Assembly (NCBI RefSeq): GCF_001889405.1
Contig: NZ_CP017921.1
Location: forward strand, 1,688,057-1,752,056
Direction: 5' to 3'
Length of the DNA stretch: 64,000 bases
Source of the DNA: Methanohalophilus halophilus
GTDB taxonomy: Archaea > Halobacteriota > Methanosarcinia > Methanosarcinales > Methanosarcinaceae
Shown here: piece after piece, positions 55,410 through 64,000 of the stretch
How positions within the stretch are numbered: the first letter of the stretch is position 1
Layout of the letters: each line of letters starts with the position of its first letter
Notes under the pieces: model-generated
Told to the model about the DNA's origin: nothing
What the model saw: the letters and a program-made list of their open reading frames with translations, nothing else
Database searches by the model: none
Translations under genes and position numbers: made by a program

Positions 55410-56648
55410 TTATTTGTGTTTTCTTCTCATAAAAAGTACAACTGCTATACCAAGGAAGCCCGCAGTCAATAACGGTTGGGCAGTCGGGATATCGAAAGCC
55501 GGCTGTGAATCATGCCCGAAATAGTAACTGCGGTCATAGTCCATTACATCTGGACCTACTTTCGGTGTTCCGGTGGCTGTTGCTTTGGTCTTTTGCAGAC
55601 CCAGCAATGCAGAAGTCGTCTCTGTGAATTGAACAGATTCCCCTGGCATAAGTATGGGAATGATACCCACAATACCACATTTATTATCCTCCACCACAAC
55701 ATTTGTCAGGTTGACATTGCCGGTATTGCTGATGTAAAAATCCCATCTTACCTCATAATTCCACCTGATGTATGGGCCATTTCTTTCATCAGCATCCTCG
55801 CCATTGGTATGTTTTTCAATATCAATGGTTGCATTGACCGTGAGAGGAAGATAATCAATGTCACTTCCACTGATGTAAAAAGATGAATCACAGAAGCCAT
55901 CATTGCTTGCATCTGTACAGGTCTCGCTATGTCCTGTACCATCAGGATGTGCCCAGTAGTTACCACCAATGGAAGGTCCACCTACAATGTTAGGACCTGA
56001 TGTTTTTGCGATATTCCAGGAATTGCCAGCACTATCGGACATCTGAATGTTAATTGTATTATTGAAATAGTTGTCATAAATAATATTACTACCACTACTT
56101 ACCAATTGAATACCTGATGAACTGCTGTTGCATACGATGTTGCTGGTCAAGTTGTTGTTTCTGGAAAAGCCAAGACTTATTCCATAAAGATTATTCAATA
56201 CATTGTTATTAGTCAAATTGTTATTACTGGATCTATAAAGAATAATGCCATTATTGTTGTACGATACATTGTTGTCAGTAAGTGTGTTGTTCTGGACTCT
56301 ATCAAGGTATATACCTTGCTCACCACCTGTTACTTCAAATCCTTTGATCGTGACATTATCCCTGGTCACATTGAAAACATAATCTGCTGAAGAAGCCGCC
56401 TGAACTTTGGTATTATCCGATTCCCCGGATTGTGAGATTATGATTACCGATTTGTTCACATCCACATTTTCTATATAGGTCCCTGGGTAAACAAAGATTG
56501 TATCGGTGTCATTTGCCGCATTTACGGCGTCCTGAATTGTTGTATAATTCCCACTACCACTATCATCCACAGTAATTTCATCCGCCATTGCCGCTGATGA
56601 AAGTAATGTCAGTGCTATCACGCTGACCATCAAAAGTTTGATCTGCAT
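55410..56648 (-). CDS. Exported parallel beta-helix (NosD-like) surface protein
   Basis: A 412-residue protein. The signal peptide (LLMVSVIALTLLSSAAMADE) is followed by DDSGSGNYTTIQDAVNAAND, a typical NosD/pectin-lyase opening, then repeated N-N-x-L-T/G-I rungs (NNTLTDNNVSYNNNGIILY) to about residue 235. A beta-sandwich (residues 265-375, NVNLTNVVVEDNKCG) resembles adhesin repeats. The C-terminus has IPTAQP, a hydrophobic helix and MRRKHK, like archaeal sortase-type or PGF/PEF-CTERM signals. It is probably an S-layer-associated surface protein. Confidence 0.82.
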   Translation of the reverse strand: MQIKLLMVSVIALTLLSSAAMADEITVDDSGSGNYTTIQDAVNAANDTDTIFVYPGTYIENVDVNKSVIIISQSGESDNTKVQAASSADYVFNVTRDNVTIKGFEVTGGEQGIYLDRVQNNTLTDNNVSYNNNGIILYRSSNNNLTNNNVLNNLYGISLGFSRNNNLTSNIVCNSSSSGIQLVSSGSNIIYDNYFNNTINIQMSDSAGNSWNIAKTSGPNIVGGPSIGGNYWAHPDGTGHSETCTDASNDGFCDSSFYISGSDIDYLPLTVNATIDIEKHTNGEDADERNGPYIRWNYEVRWDFYISNTGNVNLTNVVVEDNKCGIVGIIPILMPGESVQFTETTSALLGLQKTKATATGTPKVGPDVMDYDRSYYFGHDSQPAFDIPTAQPLLTAGFLGIAVVLFMRRKHK

Positions 56649-56877
56649 ACCTTACCCCCAATTGAGACTTATATTCAACCATTTTTTATCCTTGATGTAG
56701 TATACAGTCTTATATATGTATAAACCTTCAGAACTACAGGTACTAACCAATGGTACGCAACAAATAAATTTGAACCTTTATTTTTTATATTATGAAACAT
56801 AAAAAACAGTAAAAACATTACTCCAAAAGAGAAAGAAAGATAATAAATAATTAAACATAAAATATTATAGGTAATCC

Positions 56878-57363
56878 ATGTTTAGCAGCCAAAAATTAGC
56901 AGTTTTTGTAGACGTGCAGAATATGTTCTATTCTGCCAGAAATATCCATTATGGGAGACTTGATTATGAAAAACTTTTACATGCCGCCGTAATGGAAAGA
57001 AAATTGACAAGGGCAATAGCCTATCTTGTCGAAACCCCGGATATCGACCAGTCAGGTTTTAAGAGTTTTATTGGTTCAATTGGATGGGAAGTAAAAAGCA
57101 AGGCCCTGAAGGTCAGACCTGATGGTTCCACCAAGGGAGATTGGGATATGGGTATAGCAATTGATGCGATATCCATTGCACCTAAAGTAGACACCGTTGT
57201 GCTTGTAAGTGGAGATGGCGATTTTGTCGATCTGATAAACCACCTAAAAGCTATTGGTGTACGGGTTGAAGTCCACTCTTTTAAAGAAAGTACAGCCGAA
57301 GAACTTATTAACGCAGCTACAGCCCATTATTCAATTGAAAGAAGGATGTTACTGGATAGATAA
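56878..57363 (+). CDS. NYN domain protein (LabA/DUF88 type)
   Basis: A 161-residue protein with the NYN nuclease core: AVFVDVQNMFYSARN at the N-terminus, KGDWDMGIAIDAISIA and VVLVSGDGDFVDLINHLK, whose acidic residues form the metal site of PIN-like RNases. Length fits a single-domain LabA/DUF88 member. Likely an RNase, but the target is unknown. No ribosome site stands out before the ATG. Both neighbours are unrelated. Confidence 0.88.
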   Translation: MFSSQKLAVFVDVQNMFYSARNIHYGRLDYEKLLHAAVMERKLTRAIAYLVETPDIDQSGFKSFIGSIGWEVKSKALKVRPDGSTKGDWDMGIAIDAISIAPKVDTVVLVSGDGDFVDLINHLKAIGVRVEVHSFKESTAEELINAATAHYSIERRMLLDR

Positions 57364-57400
57364 ATAAAGTGCTATAATTACTCCCTGAAACTGGCTGATT

Positions 57401-57523
57401 TTAAAAATTATTTTTTGCGTCGACCAAAATGCAGGCACGACAAATGTCACCTGACGTGGGGCCACCACATATATTGCACTTTTTTTTACTTTTACCAGAA
57501 GGATTCTCTACTTTTGCTATCAA
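57401..57523 (-). pseudogene. Orphan TtuA/Ncs6-type C-terminal zinc ribbon
   Basis: A minus-strand frame of 40 residues carries CNICGGPTSGDICRAC, the C-terminal zinc-ribbon signature of the TtuA/Ncs6 tRNA-thiolation family, and then stops. The upstream part of such a protein (ATP-pyrophosphatase domain) is absent and the frame is closed by a stop just before it. Only a TTG without a ribosome site could start it. It is best read as a remnant, or possibly a small zinc-ribbon gene. Confidence 0.5.
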
Positions 57524-57596
57524 GATAGTAAGGAATTATAATTATTCGTAAACTGCCTGGTAATTTTTGGATATTTTGTTTCCATATAATAAAATT

Positions 57597-58274
57597 TTAT
57601 TTCCCCTTTACATTAACTCTGTCTGAGGAATTTTGCTTTATTTTGCGGATAGTTTCAATGAAATAACCTGTTTCTCTCCTTACATCATCACTGCAAACGA
57701 TTGCGGAAATAGCAACCAAACTATCCGCTCCATTTTCAACAACTGAAACACAGTTGTTTTTATTGATACCCCCTATGGCAACAATCGGGATATCAATTAT
57801 CGTTTTCACCGCCTGAATCCTTTCGGGTCCAACACCCATACCTGCATCCTTTTTAGTAGTAGTGTCAAAAACCGGACTGAAACCCACATAATCAGCCCCT
57901 TTTCTTTCTGCCTCGATTGCTTCATCTGTGTCATGGACTGTAAGGCCGATTATCTTATTTTCACCCAGGATCTTTCTCGCAGAATCAATCGGCATATCTT
58001 CCTGTCCGATATGTACCCCATCAGCTCCTGCAGCCAGGGCTACATCGATACGGTCGTTTACCAGAAAGATTGCATCATCGCCACATATTTTCCTGATCAG
58101 GATTGCTTCTTCAATCATCTCTTTTGTGGTCTTGTCTTTTTCCCGATACTGAACAATCTTACACCCGGCCGCTACTGCACATTTTACATCGGACAATGTA
58201 CCTTTCTTAGATAGACTGGAATCAGTCACAAGGTAGAAATCGATATCATTAAGCAAAGCTTCGCAGAATGCCAT
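57597..58274 (-). CDS. thiE: Thiamine-phosphate synthase
   Basis: A 225-residue TIM-barrel enzyme that joins the pyrimidine and thiazole phosphates of thiamine. Motifs are [42 protein letters not shown] and [14 protein letters not shown]. It follows thiM by 27 bases on the same strand, so the two form a thiamine salvage pair. Confidence 0.96.
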   Translation of the reverse strand: MAFCEALLNDIDFYLVTDSSLSKKGTLSDVKCAVAAGCKIVQYREKDKTTKEMIEEAILIRKICGDDAIFLVNDRIDVALAAGADGVHIGQEDMPIDSARKILGENKIIGLTVHDTDEAIEAERKGADYVGFSPVFDTTTKKDAGMGVGPERIQAVKTIIDIPIVAIGGINKNNCVSVVENGADSLVAISAIVCSDDVRRETGYFIETIRKIKQNSSDRVNVKGK

Positions 58275-58301
58275 AAATGTAGACCTTCATAAATATATAA
58301 T

Positions 58302-59093
58302 TCAATCTTCAATACTCTCAACATTAGTCATAGGTACTGCTTTTTCATCAGTGAGACCGGATACTTCATCATACAAATGCATCTTGAAACTACCGCTGCC
58401 TGCTGACTTGGCAGCCGCAAATTCCCCGGCAACCCCAAAGAAAGACAAAGCATCTATTGCTGCATCACAGAAATCATCGTTCAGGGCTGCAAATGAACCA
58501 ATTATTGAAGCAGCCATGCAACCGGTGCCCACAATTGAACCCATTTCTGCATGGCCATTTTTTATGGAAAATATCCTTGAACCATCACTGACTATATCTT
58601 CCTTGCCGGTCATCACAACAGTACAATATCTGGATGTGGCCAAATTCTTTGCAAGCCAGCCGGGATCAGCACTGATAGAAGTTGCTTCAACTCCTTTTGT
58701 CCGGGCATTTTCACCTGCCAGTTTTGCAATCTCAGAATAGTTGCCTTTAACGATATCAACATGAGCACTATCAAGGATCTTTGCAGCCATTTGGTTTCTG
58801 AATTGGGTTGCACCTACTCCTACTATATCGAGTACCACAGGAATTTGTTTTTCGTTTGCAGTCTTTGTGGAAATTATCATGGATTCGATAAGTTCAGACG
58901 TCAGGGTTCCGATGTTAAGTACAAGAGCTGAGGAAATCTTAGTCATATCAGCACATTCTTCTATAGCATGAGCCATTACGGGAAGAGCACCAAAAGCTCT
59001 TGTTATATTTGCACAGTCATAAATTGTAACCCAGTTGGTAATATGATGGACCAATGGTTTTGTTTCTCTCAGTGTTTTTAATGCATCCTTCAT
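58302..59093 (-). CDS. thiM: Hydroxyethylthiazole kinase
   Basis: About 263 residues. The enzyme phosphorylates the thiazole alcohol of thiamine. Motifs are [46 protein letters not shown] and [16 protein letters not shown] (anion hole and catalytic Cys). The ATG at 59093 has GGAGG six bases upstream and replaces a longer frame start at 59117. It leads the thiM-thiE pair. Confidence 0.96.
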   Translation of the reverse strand: MKDALKTLRETKPLVHHITNWVTIYDCANITRAFGALPVMAHAIEECADMTKISSALVLNIGTLTSELIESMIISTKTANEKQIPVVLDIVGVGATQFRNQMAAKILDSAHVDIVKGNYSEIAKLAGENARTKGVEATSISADPGWLAKNLATSRYCTVVMTGKEDIVSDGSRIFSIKNGHAEMGSIVGTGCMAASIIGSFAALNDDFCDAAIDALSFFGVAGEFAAAKSAGSGSFKMHLYDEVSGLTDEKAVPMTNVESIED

Positions 59094-59240
59094 TGCCTTC
59101 CTCCGTAAAATTCCCATTAATGGTTTTCACAATCGTGAATAGATGTTGCATAATATCTAATAAACCTTACGTCAGCCAGATGAATGCAAAAAAGATTAAG
59201 ATAGCGGGCCAGAACTTGCAGGTTATTGCTTTTTTACAAT

Positions 59241-59585
59241 TTATTCACAAACATCATTAGCAGTATAAATCTTGATAATTTCACCAGCATGTTCCTCCCC
59301 CGCCCTACTGGCAACTATTTCCTGAAAAGCCATGACATAATCCGGTCTCAAGCAACCAAGGCTTTCCTTGCCATCTTTTATCAGATCCAGCAAATATTCC
59401 AGTTCCTTTTCTGAAAGTGACTCCAGACGATGGGAAAAATCAGATATATCTTTGGAAAAATGGTTTGCAACCGGTGGCAGGATTGACTTGAAATTGACCC
59501 CTGAACTGCTACATTCCAGATCATTGCACTCAGGAGCAAGCTTTTTCAGTAAATCTATGTCTTTTTCATCTAGTTTACGTGCCAT
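59241..59585 (-). CDS. Conserved hypothetical protein, 114 aa
   Basis: A 114-residue acidic, mostly helical protein with four Cys (ECNDLECSS and single Cys near residues 78 and 113) and a segment RLESLSEKELEYLLDLI. Similar small proteins are typical of Methanosarcinales. No function is known. No neighbour gives a clue. AGGAAC lies ahead of the ATG. Confidence 0.7.
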   Translation of the reverse strand: MARKLDEKDIDLLKKLAPECNDLECSSSGVNFKSILPPVANHFSKDISDFSHRLESLSEKELEYLLDLIKDGKESLGCLRPDYVMAFQEIVASRAGEEHAGEIIKIYTANDVCE

Positions 59586-59692
59586 ATAGTTCCTTTTTGG
59601 GAATTATTGGTTAAAAAGGTGTGTTTTAACAAAACCAGGAAAATGAATTTTGCCGGCAAGACAACATATAGCCGGCAGAATCACTGTTATAT

Positions 59693-61471
59693 TTAATCCA
59701 CACTTTTAGTACTTGCAGCAGTCTTGTCAGGATCTACAACCACATCGATAAGAGAAGGTCTGGTGGATTTGAATGCTTCTTCAAGAGCTTCATCCAGTTT
59801 TGCCGGGTCCTCTATCCTGTAACCCTCACCTCCGGTAGTTTTTGCATATTCCGCAAAATTGGGATTTGGGAAACTAACACCAAATTCAGGATAACTGGAC
59901 CTTAGTTCTTCCTTTTTTATATTCTTGAGTTTGCCGTCATTAAAGACAATGACATTGATCCCGAGCTCTTCACGCACAGCAGTAGTGAAATCAGCCATAA
60001 GCATTCCAAACCCACCATCTCCTGTAACACATATTACCTGCCTGTCAGGGTTATCAAGTTTTGCCGACAGGGCTGCCGGGAGCCCGAATCCCATACTGGC
60101 AATATTGGCACACATTAAAGTCTTCTGGCCTTCACAAACGAATTTCTTGTAGAACCAGTAGGTATGGTCACCCACATCTACACAAATTATAGCATCAGTG
60201 TCTGCATGGCGTTTAATGGCCTGTACCACATAACCGGGATTTACAGGGATGGAGAGGTCCTGTGCATCGGCTTCCAGTTCCTCATAATGTTCCTGTTTCA
60301 TCTGATCTATGTGTTCTAAAAACTCAGTGTTTTCTTCCTTTTCATCTACAAGAGGGAGAAGACCTTTAAGTACAAGGTCTGAATCTCCGACAATAGCAGC
60401 ATCTACATCAAAGGTTTTTCCTATTTTGGTCGGGTCGAGATCTATCTGGACAATCTTGATTCCTGAAGGAACAAGGTTGGCCTGTCTGAAACCCGAACCT
60501 ATGATAACTAGAAGGTCACTGTTTTGTACAGATTTTGCCGCATGTTTTGACCCTATGGAACCAAGTACACCCAGACTATAACGATCAGTTTCGTGCACCA
60601 CACCCTTGGCCCTGGAAGTGGTTGCAATGGGGGCTTTGAGCTTTTGTGAGAGTTGTGTTAGCAATTCTCCACTGTGGCGACCACCCCAACCAGCAAAGAG
60701 AGTGACTTTGTCGTGATTGTTTATCAATTCTGCAGCCTTTTCCACATCTTCAGGTTTGGGAGCAGTCTGGTTTGAAACCAATCTCTTTTCCGCGGAATAT
60801 ACAGTTTCGCTAAGTTTACCGGCCAGGATATCAGTGGGTGTGCTGAGTACCGCAACACCGGGTTTTTTGAAGGCATATTTAGTAGCCCTTGTGACCAGAC
60901 CGAGCGCCTGGTTCTCCCGGGCAATGGTTTCTGTAAATTCAGCAAAGGGGGCGAACAATTCTATCTGGTCGATCTCCTGGAAGGCCTCACTGCCAAGATA
61001 GACCTCCGCCACCTGACCGGCAAAGGCAAGCACCGGACTCCTGTCGGTGGCAGCATCCATTAAACCGGTAATAAGGTTTGTAGAGCCGGGACCCGCTATG
61101 GAGATACAGACCCCCAACCCGCCGGTGATTTTTCCATGTGCAGAAGCCATGAAAGCAGCGGTCTCTTCGTGCCTTGTGAGAATGAATTTTATTTTGTCAC
61201 TCCTGCGGATGGAGTCTATCAAAGGCAGATTTGAATCCCCGGGAATCCCATAGACAAACCTGACACCGAAGGCTTCCAGTTGCTCCACTATCTTGTCGGC
61301 AACAGTCGTTTTTACTGATTCATCTTCCTTTTCCCCGCCTTCAGGAACAAAAGCGGATTTGGGAGCCCCGCATACCGGACATGTATAGTCATCAGGTAGT
61401 GAATCAAAATCCTGCCCTTCAACCTCCTCATCATAAACCCAGTTACAAACCGAACATCTGTATTTTGCCAT
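59693..61471 (-). CDS. Rubredoxin fused to a pyruvate oxidase/acetolactate synthase-type TPP enzyme
   Basis: About 592 residues. Residues 1-45 are a rubredoxin domain (YRCSVCNWVYDEE, YTCPVCGAPKSAF: two CxxC knuckles for one iron). The rest is a three-domain thiamine-diphosphate enzyme: TPP Glu in LTRHEETAAFMA, central domain to about residue 400, and GDGGFGMLMADF binding Mg-TPP. It resembles pyruvate oxidase (PoxB) more than IlvB in ELRS...FGVSFPNPNFAEYA. The ATG at 61471 has GGAGGAAATG and excludes an upstream extension. It may oxidise a 2-oxo acid and pass electrons to iron. Confidence 0.9.
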   Translation of the reverse strand: MAKYRCSVCNWVYDEEVEGQDFDSLPDDYTCPVCGAPKSAFVPEGGEKEDESVKTTVADKIVEQLEAFGVRFVYGIPGDSNLPLIDSIRRSDKIKFILTRHEETAAFMASAHGKITGGLGVCISIAGPGSTNLITGLMDAATDRSPVLAFAGQVAEVYLGSEAFQEIDQIELFAPFAEFTETIARENQALGLVTRATKYAFKKPGVAVLSTPTDILAGKLSETVYSAEKRLVSNQTAPKPEDVEKAAELINNHDKVTLFAGWGGRHSGELLTQLSQKLKAPIATTSRAKGVVHETDRYSLGVLGSIGSKHAAKSVQNSDLLVIIGSGFRQANLVPSGIKIVQIDLDPTKIGKTFDVDAAIVGDSDLVLKGLLPLVDEKEENTEFLEHIDQMKQEHYEELEADAQDLSIPVNPGYVVQAIKRHADTDAIICVDVGDHTYWFYKKFVCEGQKTLMCANIASMGFGLPAALSAKLDNPDRQVICVTGDGGFGMLMADFTTAVREELGINVIVFNDGKLKNIKKEELRSSYPEFGVSFPNPNFAEYAKTTGGEGYRIEDPAKLDEALEEAFKSTRPSLIDVVVDPDKTAASTKSVD

Positions 61472-61602
61472 GCATTTCCTCCAAAATTCCCCGTTGACTG
61501 TTATATAATGTTTAATTAATACTCCAAAAATATGTTGGTATAAATTGATGATAATTTTTCTTGTGCCTTGTGTGTGGAAAAGAGAAAATATATCTGGAAT
61601 CA

Positions 61603-62247
61603 TCAAAATCCAAATTTCAGGCCTCCAACATCCGCTTCATTGCTATAGCCTCTTTTTTCCCAATAACCCCTGTAGGGTTTGTCCATTACCTCAATGAGCA
61701 CCACCCATTTTGCCCATTTATAGCCATACTTACCCTCTGCCACAACCTGTACGGGAAAACCTCGCTCCGGTGGCAGGGTGACGTCGTTGAGCCTGTAGGC
61801 AAGGATAATCTCGTTCTCCAGTATGTAATCAAGCTCAAGGGATGTGGAATAGCCATCCACACCATGGAATATCACGGTGGTTGCCTTTTCATCAGTTTTG
61901 GCCTCATCCAGCAAAGTTTCCAGGACCACTCCGGTCCATTTTGCATCAAAACTCCACCCATCCACAGAATTGAGCCTGACCGTCTTAGAGGTGCTGGGAT
62001 ACATCAGCAGGTCAGCATAGGTCAGTTCCAGGGGATTATCCACCAGCCCATCCACCCGGAGGACATATTCATCCCTGTCTATATACTGGGCGCCCTTGAT
62101 CATGAAATTACCCTGCTGGGAAATGGGTGTCAGGGACACACCTTCATACACCCTTGCCTCCCCCTCCATGTATGCAGATTCATTGATTGCAGGAGGCTCA
62201 GATAGAGATACACAACCTGCTGTAATGATGGATACAAGAACAAACAT
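61603..62247 (-). CDS. Molybdopterin-fold (YedY/sulfite-oxidase-like) lipoprotein
   Basis: A 214-residue lipoprotein with a lipobox (IITAGCVS). The mature domain shows the oxidoreductase molybdopterin fold: YVLRVDGLVDNPLELTYADL, VDGWSFDAKWTGVVLETLL, PERGFPVQVV and YGYKWAKWVVLIEV. The Mo-ligating Cys that precedes the VExW motif in this family is Ser here (LNSVDGW). The ATG has no close ribosome site, while GGAGGGGG lies 5 bases before an in-frame ATT (62263-62265), so a non-AUG start adding six residues, including a positive charge, is possible. Confidence 0.8.
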   Translation of the reverse strand: MFVLVSIITAGCVSLSEPPAINESAYMEGEARVYEGVSLTPISQQGNFMIKGAQYIDRDEYVLRVDGLVDNPLELTYADLLMYPSTSKTVRLNSVDGWSFDAKWTGVVLETLLDEAKTDEKATTVIFHGVDGYSTSLELDYILENEIILAYRLNDVTLPPERGFPVQVVAEGKYGYKWAKWVVLIEVMDKPYRGYWEKRGYSNEADVGGLKFGF

Positions 62248-62410
62248 GACTAATGTGGACCTAATCGTTCCCCCTCCCGTAACCCATTAGGAGATTTTGT
62301 TGATTATGTGAGATATAGATTTTGATTGAGGAAAATAGGATTAATACCTGCAACAAATCAGAATGATTTAAATATACCAAATTTTGAATAAAGCATCAGC
62401 GGGGACATCA

Positions 62411-63061
62411 ATGCCAGTCGATGAAAATATCAAGAAGATTTTTGAGGAAATCGGTGACAAGACACTCATCTGTGTCACCAAGACTATTGAACCTGAAAGG
62501 ATCAACGAAGCCATAGGAGCAGGAGCTGCCATAATCGGAGAGAACCGGGTTCAGGAATATGAAGATAAATGCGGGGAAATCCTGCCCTGTGAGACACATC
62601 TGATAGGCCACCTGCAGACAAATAAAGTCAAAAAGGCCGTGGATTTTTTTGATGTTATCCAGTCAGTCGACTCCCTTAAAGTAATAAATAATATTGACAG
62701 TAGAGCCGGCGATATTGATAAGATACAAAGAGTCTTCCTCCAGGTCAATATAGGCAACGAGCCACAGAAACATGGTTTCAGGCTGGACAGGATCGAAGAA
62801 GCGATAAACGAAATCCGCTCCCTTAAAAATATCCGTGTGGAAGGCCTGATGTGCATCCCTCCTTTTGTCCCTCCCGAACAAACCCGTCCCTATTTCAGGA
62901 AGATGAAAGCCCTTTTTGATGAGATAAAGCAGGAAAACCGGGGGAATATAGATATTCAGGAACTTTCAATGGGCATGTCCAATGACTACATGGTAGCCAT
63001 AGAGGAAGGGGCTACGATGGTGCGTGTGGGTTCGGCTATATTCGGGAAGCGAGAGTATTGA
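62411..63061 (+). CDS. YggS/PLPBP family pyridoxal phosphate homeostasis protein
   Basis: About 216 residues. This alanine-racemase-fold single-domain protein binds PLP through Lys in LICVTKTIEPERI and shows IIGENRVQEYEDK, THLIGHLQTNK and MGMSNDYMVAIEEGATMVRVG. It controls PLP level and has no known enzymatic reaction. ATG at 62411 with GGGGACATCA is preferred over a TTG at 62384. Confidence 0.95.
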   Translation: MPVDENIKKIFEEIGDKTLICVTKTIEPERINEAIGAGAAIIGENRVQEYEDKCGEILPCETHLIGHLQTNKVKKAVDFFDVIQSVDSLKVINNIDSRAGDIDKIQRVFLQVNIGNEPQKHGFRLDRIEEAINEIRSLKNIRVEGLMCIPPFVPPEQTRPYFRKMKALFDEIKQENRGNIDIQELSMGMSNDYMVAIEEGATMVRVGSAIFGKREY

Positions 63062-63106
63062 AGATATTATTTGGTGGACAAAGTGACTTCTTAATTCAAA
63101 TAAACC

Positions 63107-64000
63107 TTAAGTTGGAATGGTGAAAGTAAAAGTACTTCCATGTCCAACTTCACTTTTAACCCATATATCTCCACCATGCATTTCAACATATTCTTTTACC
63201 AAGGTCAGACCTAATCCAGTTCCTTCATATTCCTTTGAAGCCGAGGAATCAATTTGCTTGAAAGAGTCGAATATACTTCTTTGCTGTTTTTCTGATATAC
63301 CCATACCTGAATCGCTTACTGCTACTTGTAAATTATCATTAACGAATTTAATTTCAATGCAGATATTCCCATTTTCAGGAGTGAATTTGGCTGCATTACT
63401 GAGCAGATTATGCAAAATTTGAGTGAATTTGGATTTATCAGCTTTTATAAGCCGCCCAGGTTGTTGTACTTCGCATTCCAGAGATATGTTTTTTTCTTCA
63501 ACCAGCGGATATATTATCGGGCAGACTTCATCACAAATATCCGATATATCAAGTAATTCTGGGTAAAATTCCATTTTTCCATTTTGGATTTTTGATATGT
63601 CAAGTATATCATTAATTAATTCAAGGAGATGTTTACCACTATTCTGGATATTGGATAGATATTTGAGCTCTTTATTATCAAGATTATTTGCTTTATTTCT
63701 AGATAAAATTTGAGAAAAACCAATAATTGAATTGAGTGGTGTGCGCAATTCGTGGCTCATATTAGCAAGGAATTCAGATTTGGCTTTATTTGCATTTTCT
63801 GCAACGATTTTTCTCTGAATAAGTAAATTCTCTGCTTCTCTCCTTTTAGTTATGTTCCGAACAATTGCTAATACTGTTGTGTCTTCTTTTGGTACCATTC
63901 GAGATTCAAATATTTTTTTGTCCCCGTCCATCTCAATCTCATATTCATATACATGAATCTGTTTTTCATGAAGTGTTTTTTTAATGTTTTCCATCGTAAT
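63107..64000 (-). CDS. PAS-linked sensor histidine kinase, C-terminal part
   Basis: The frame is open to the window edge, so the N-terminal part is missing. Visible parts are the end of a PAS/PAC module (AIVRNITKRREAENLL), HisKA with SEFLANMSHELRTPLNSII (phosphoacceptor His) and HATPase with N-box NLLSNAAKFTPENG, G1 VSDSGMGIS and G2 EGTGLGLTLVKEYVEMHGG. The kinase core is complete. No response regulator is nearby. No membrane segment is seen in this part. Confidence 0.93.
   Translation of the reverse strand: MTMENIKKTLHEKQIHVYEYEIEMDGDKKIFESRMVPKEDTTVLAIVRNITKRREAENLLIQRKIVAENANKAKSEFLANMSHELRTPLNSIIGFSQILSRNKANNLDNKELKYLSNIQNSGKHLLELINDILDISKIQNGKMEFYPELLDISDICDEVCPIIYPLVEEKNISLECEVQQPGRLIKADKSKFTQILHNLLSNAAKFTPENGNICIEIKFVNDNLQVAVSDSGMGISEKQQRSIFDSFKQIDSSASKEYEGTGLGLTLVKEYVEMHGGDIWVKSEVGHGSTFTFTIPT

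Overview
The window is a 64-kb piece of a methylotrophic methanogenic archaeon, most likely of the family Methanosarcinaceae (Methanohalophilus, Methanolobus or Methanococcoides type). The evidence is two complete methanol:corrinoid methyltransferase pairs (mtaC/mtaB), an mtaA-type CoM methyltransferase, a RamA-type corrinoid activase, a HdrA/polyferredoxin pair, formylmethanofuran dehydrogenase subunits, a methanogenesis marker protein, and archaeal GatE. Start sites mostly carry GGAGGTGATC-type ribosome binding sites, and promoters show archaeal TATA boxes. The genus is an inference from gene content. No tRNA, rRNA, CRISPR array or insertion sequence was seen.

Layout. 1-6.1 kb: partial Hsp20, msrA, small conserved proteins (DUF2115, DUF4177-like), an ACT protein with UPF0210, a P-loop shikimate-kinase-like protein, an MFS transporter and the broken end of a KaiC-family ATPase. 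6.1-9.5 kb (minus): a YaaH-type transporter, a CDF-like membrane protein without recognisable metal residues, and a hydantoinase/oxoprolinase-like protein. 9.7-21.8 kb (all minus): the methanol island, mtaA-ramA-COG0523 GTPase, then a 1,044-residue PAS/GAF protein, mtaC2B2, and mtaC1B1. 22.3-31.8 kb (plus): secreted phosphatase-like protein, pheA, then an operon of MoxR ATPase, DUF58 and two large von Willebrand-type membrane proteins. 31.8-32.46 kb: a non-coding stretch with two similar structured RNA candidates. 32.4-41.5 kb: SMR transporter, argG, carB, carA, a TolB-like protein, gatE. 41.5-48.3 kb: redox block with hdrA-polyferredoxin diverging from thioredoxin, ferredoxin-thioredoxin reductase, and an Fe-S protein with fwdB-fwdD. 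48.2-64 kb: methanogenesis marker 8, phenylacetate-CoA ligase type enzyme, UbiA and MFS membrane proteins, secreted proteins, thiM/thiE, a rubredoxin-TPP enzyme fusion, a molybdopterin-fold lipoprotein, YggS, and a partial histidine kinase.

How the genes work together. MtaB moves the methyl group of methanol to the Co(I) corrinoid of MtaC. MtaA passes it to coenzyme M. RamA would restore corrinoid that has oxidised to Co(II). The His-tailed COG0523 GTPase in the same operon could supply metal, and zinc is needed by MtaA and MtaB. The HdrA/polyferredoxin and Fwd proteins belong to the electron-transfer and methyl-oxidation arms of methylotrophic methanogenesis. The thioredoxin/FTR pair links ferredoxin to thiol control.

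The most unusual signals are the two tandem RNA candidates at 31.9-32.4 kb, a gene-conversion-like tract between the two mtaB genes, the output-less PAS/GAF protein beside mtaC2B2, a Mo-ligand Cys to Ser change in the molybdopterin-fold lipoprotein, the rubredoxin-TPP enzyme fusion, and two gene remnants (KaiC-like and TtuA-like).
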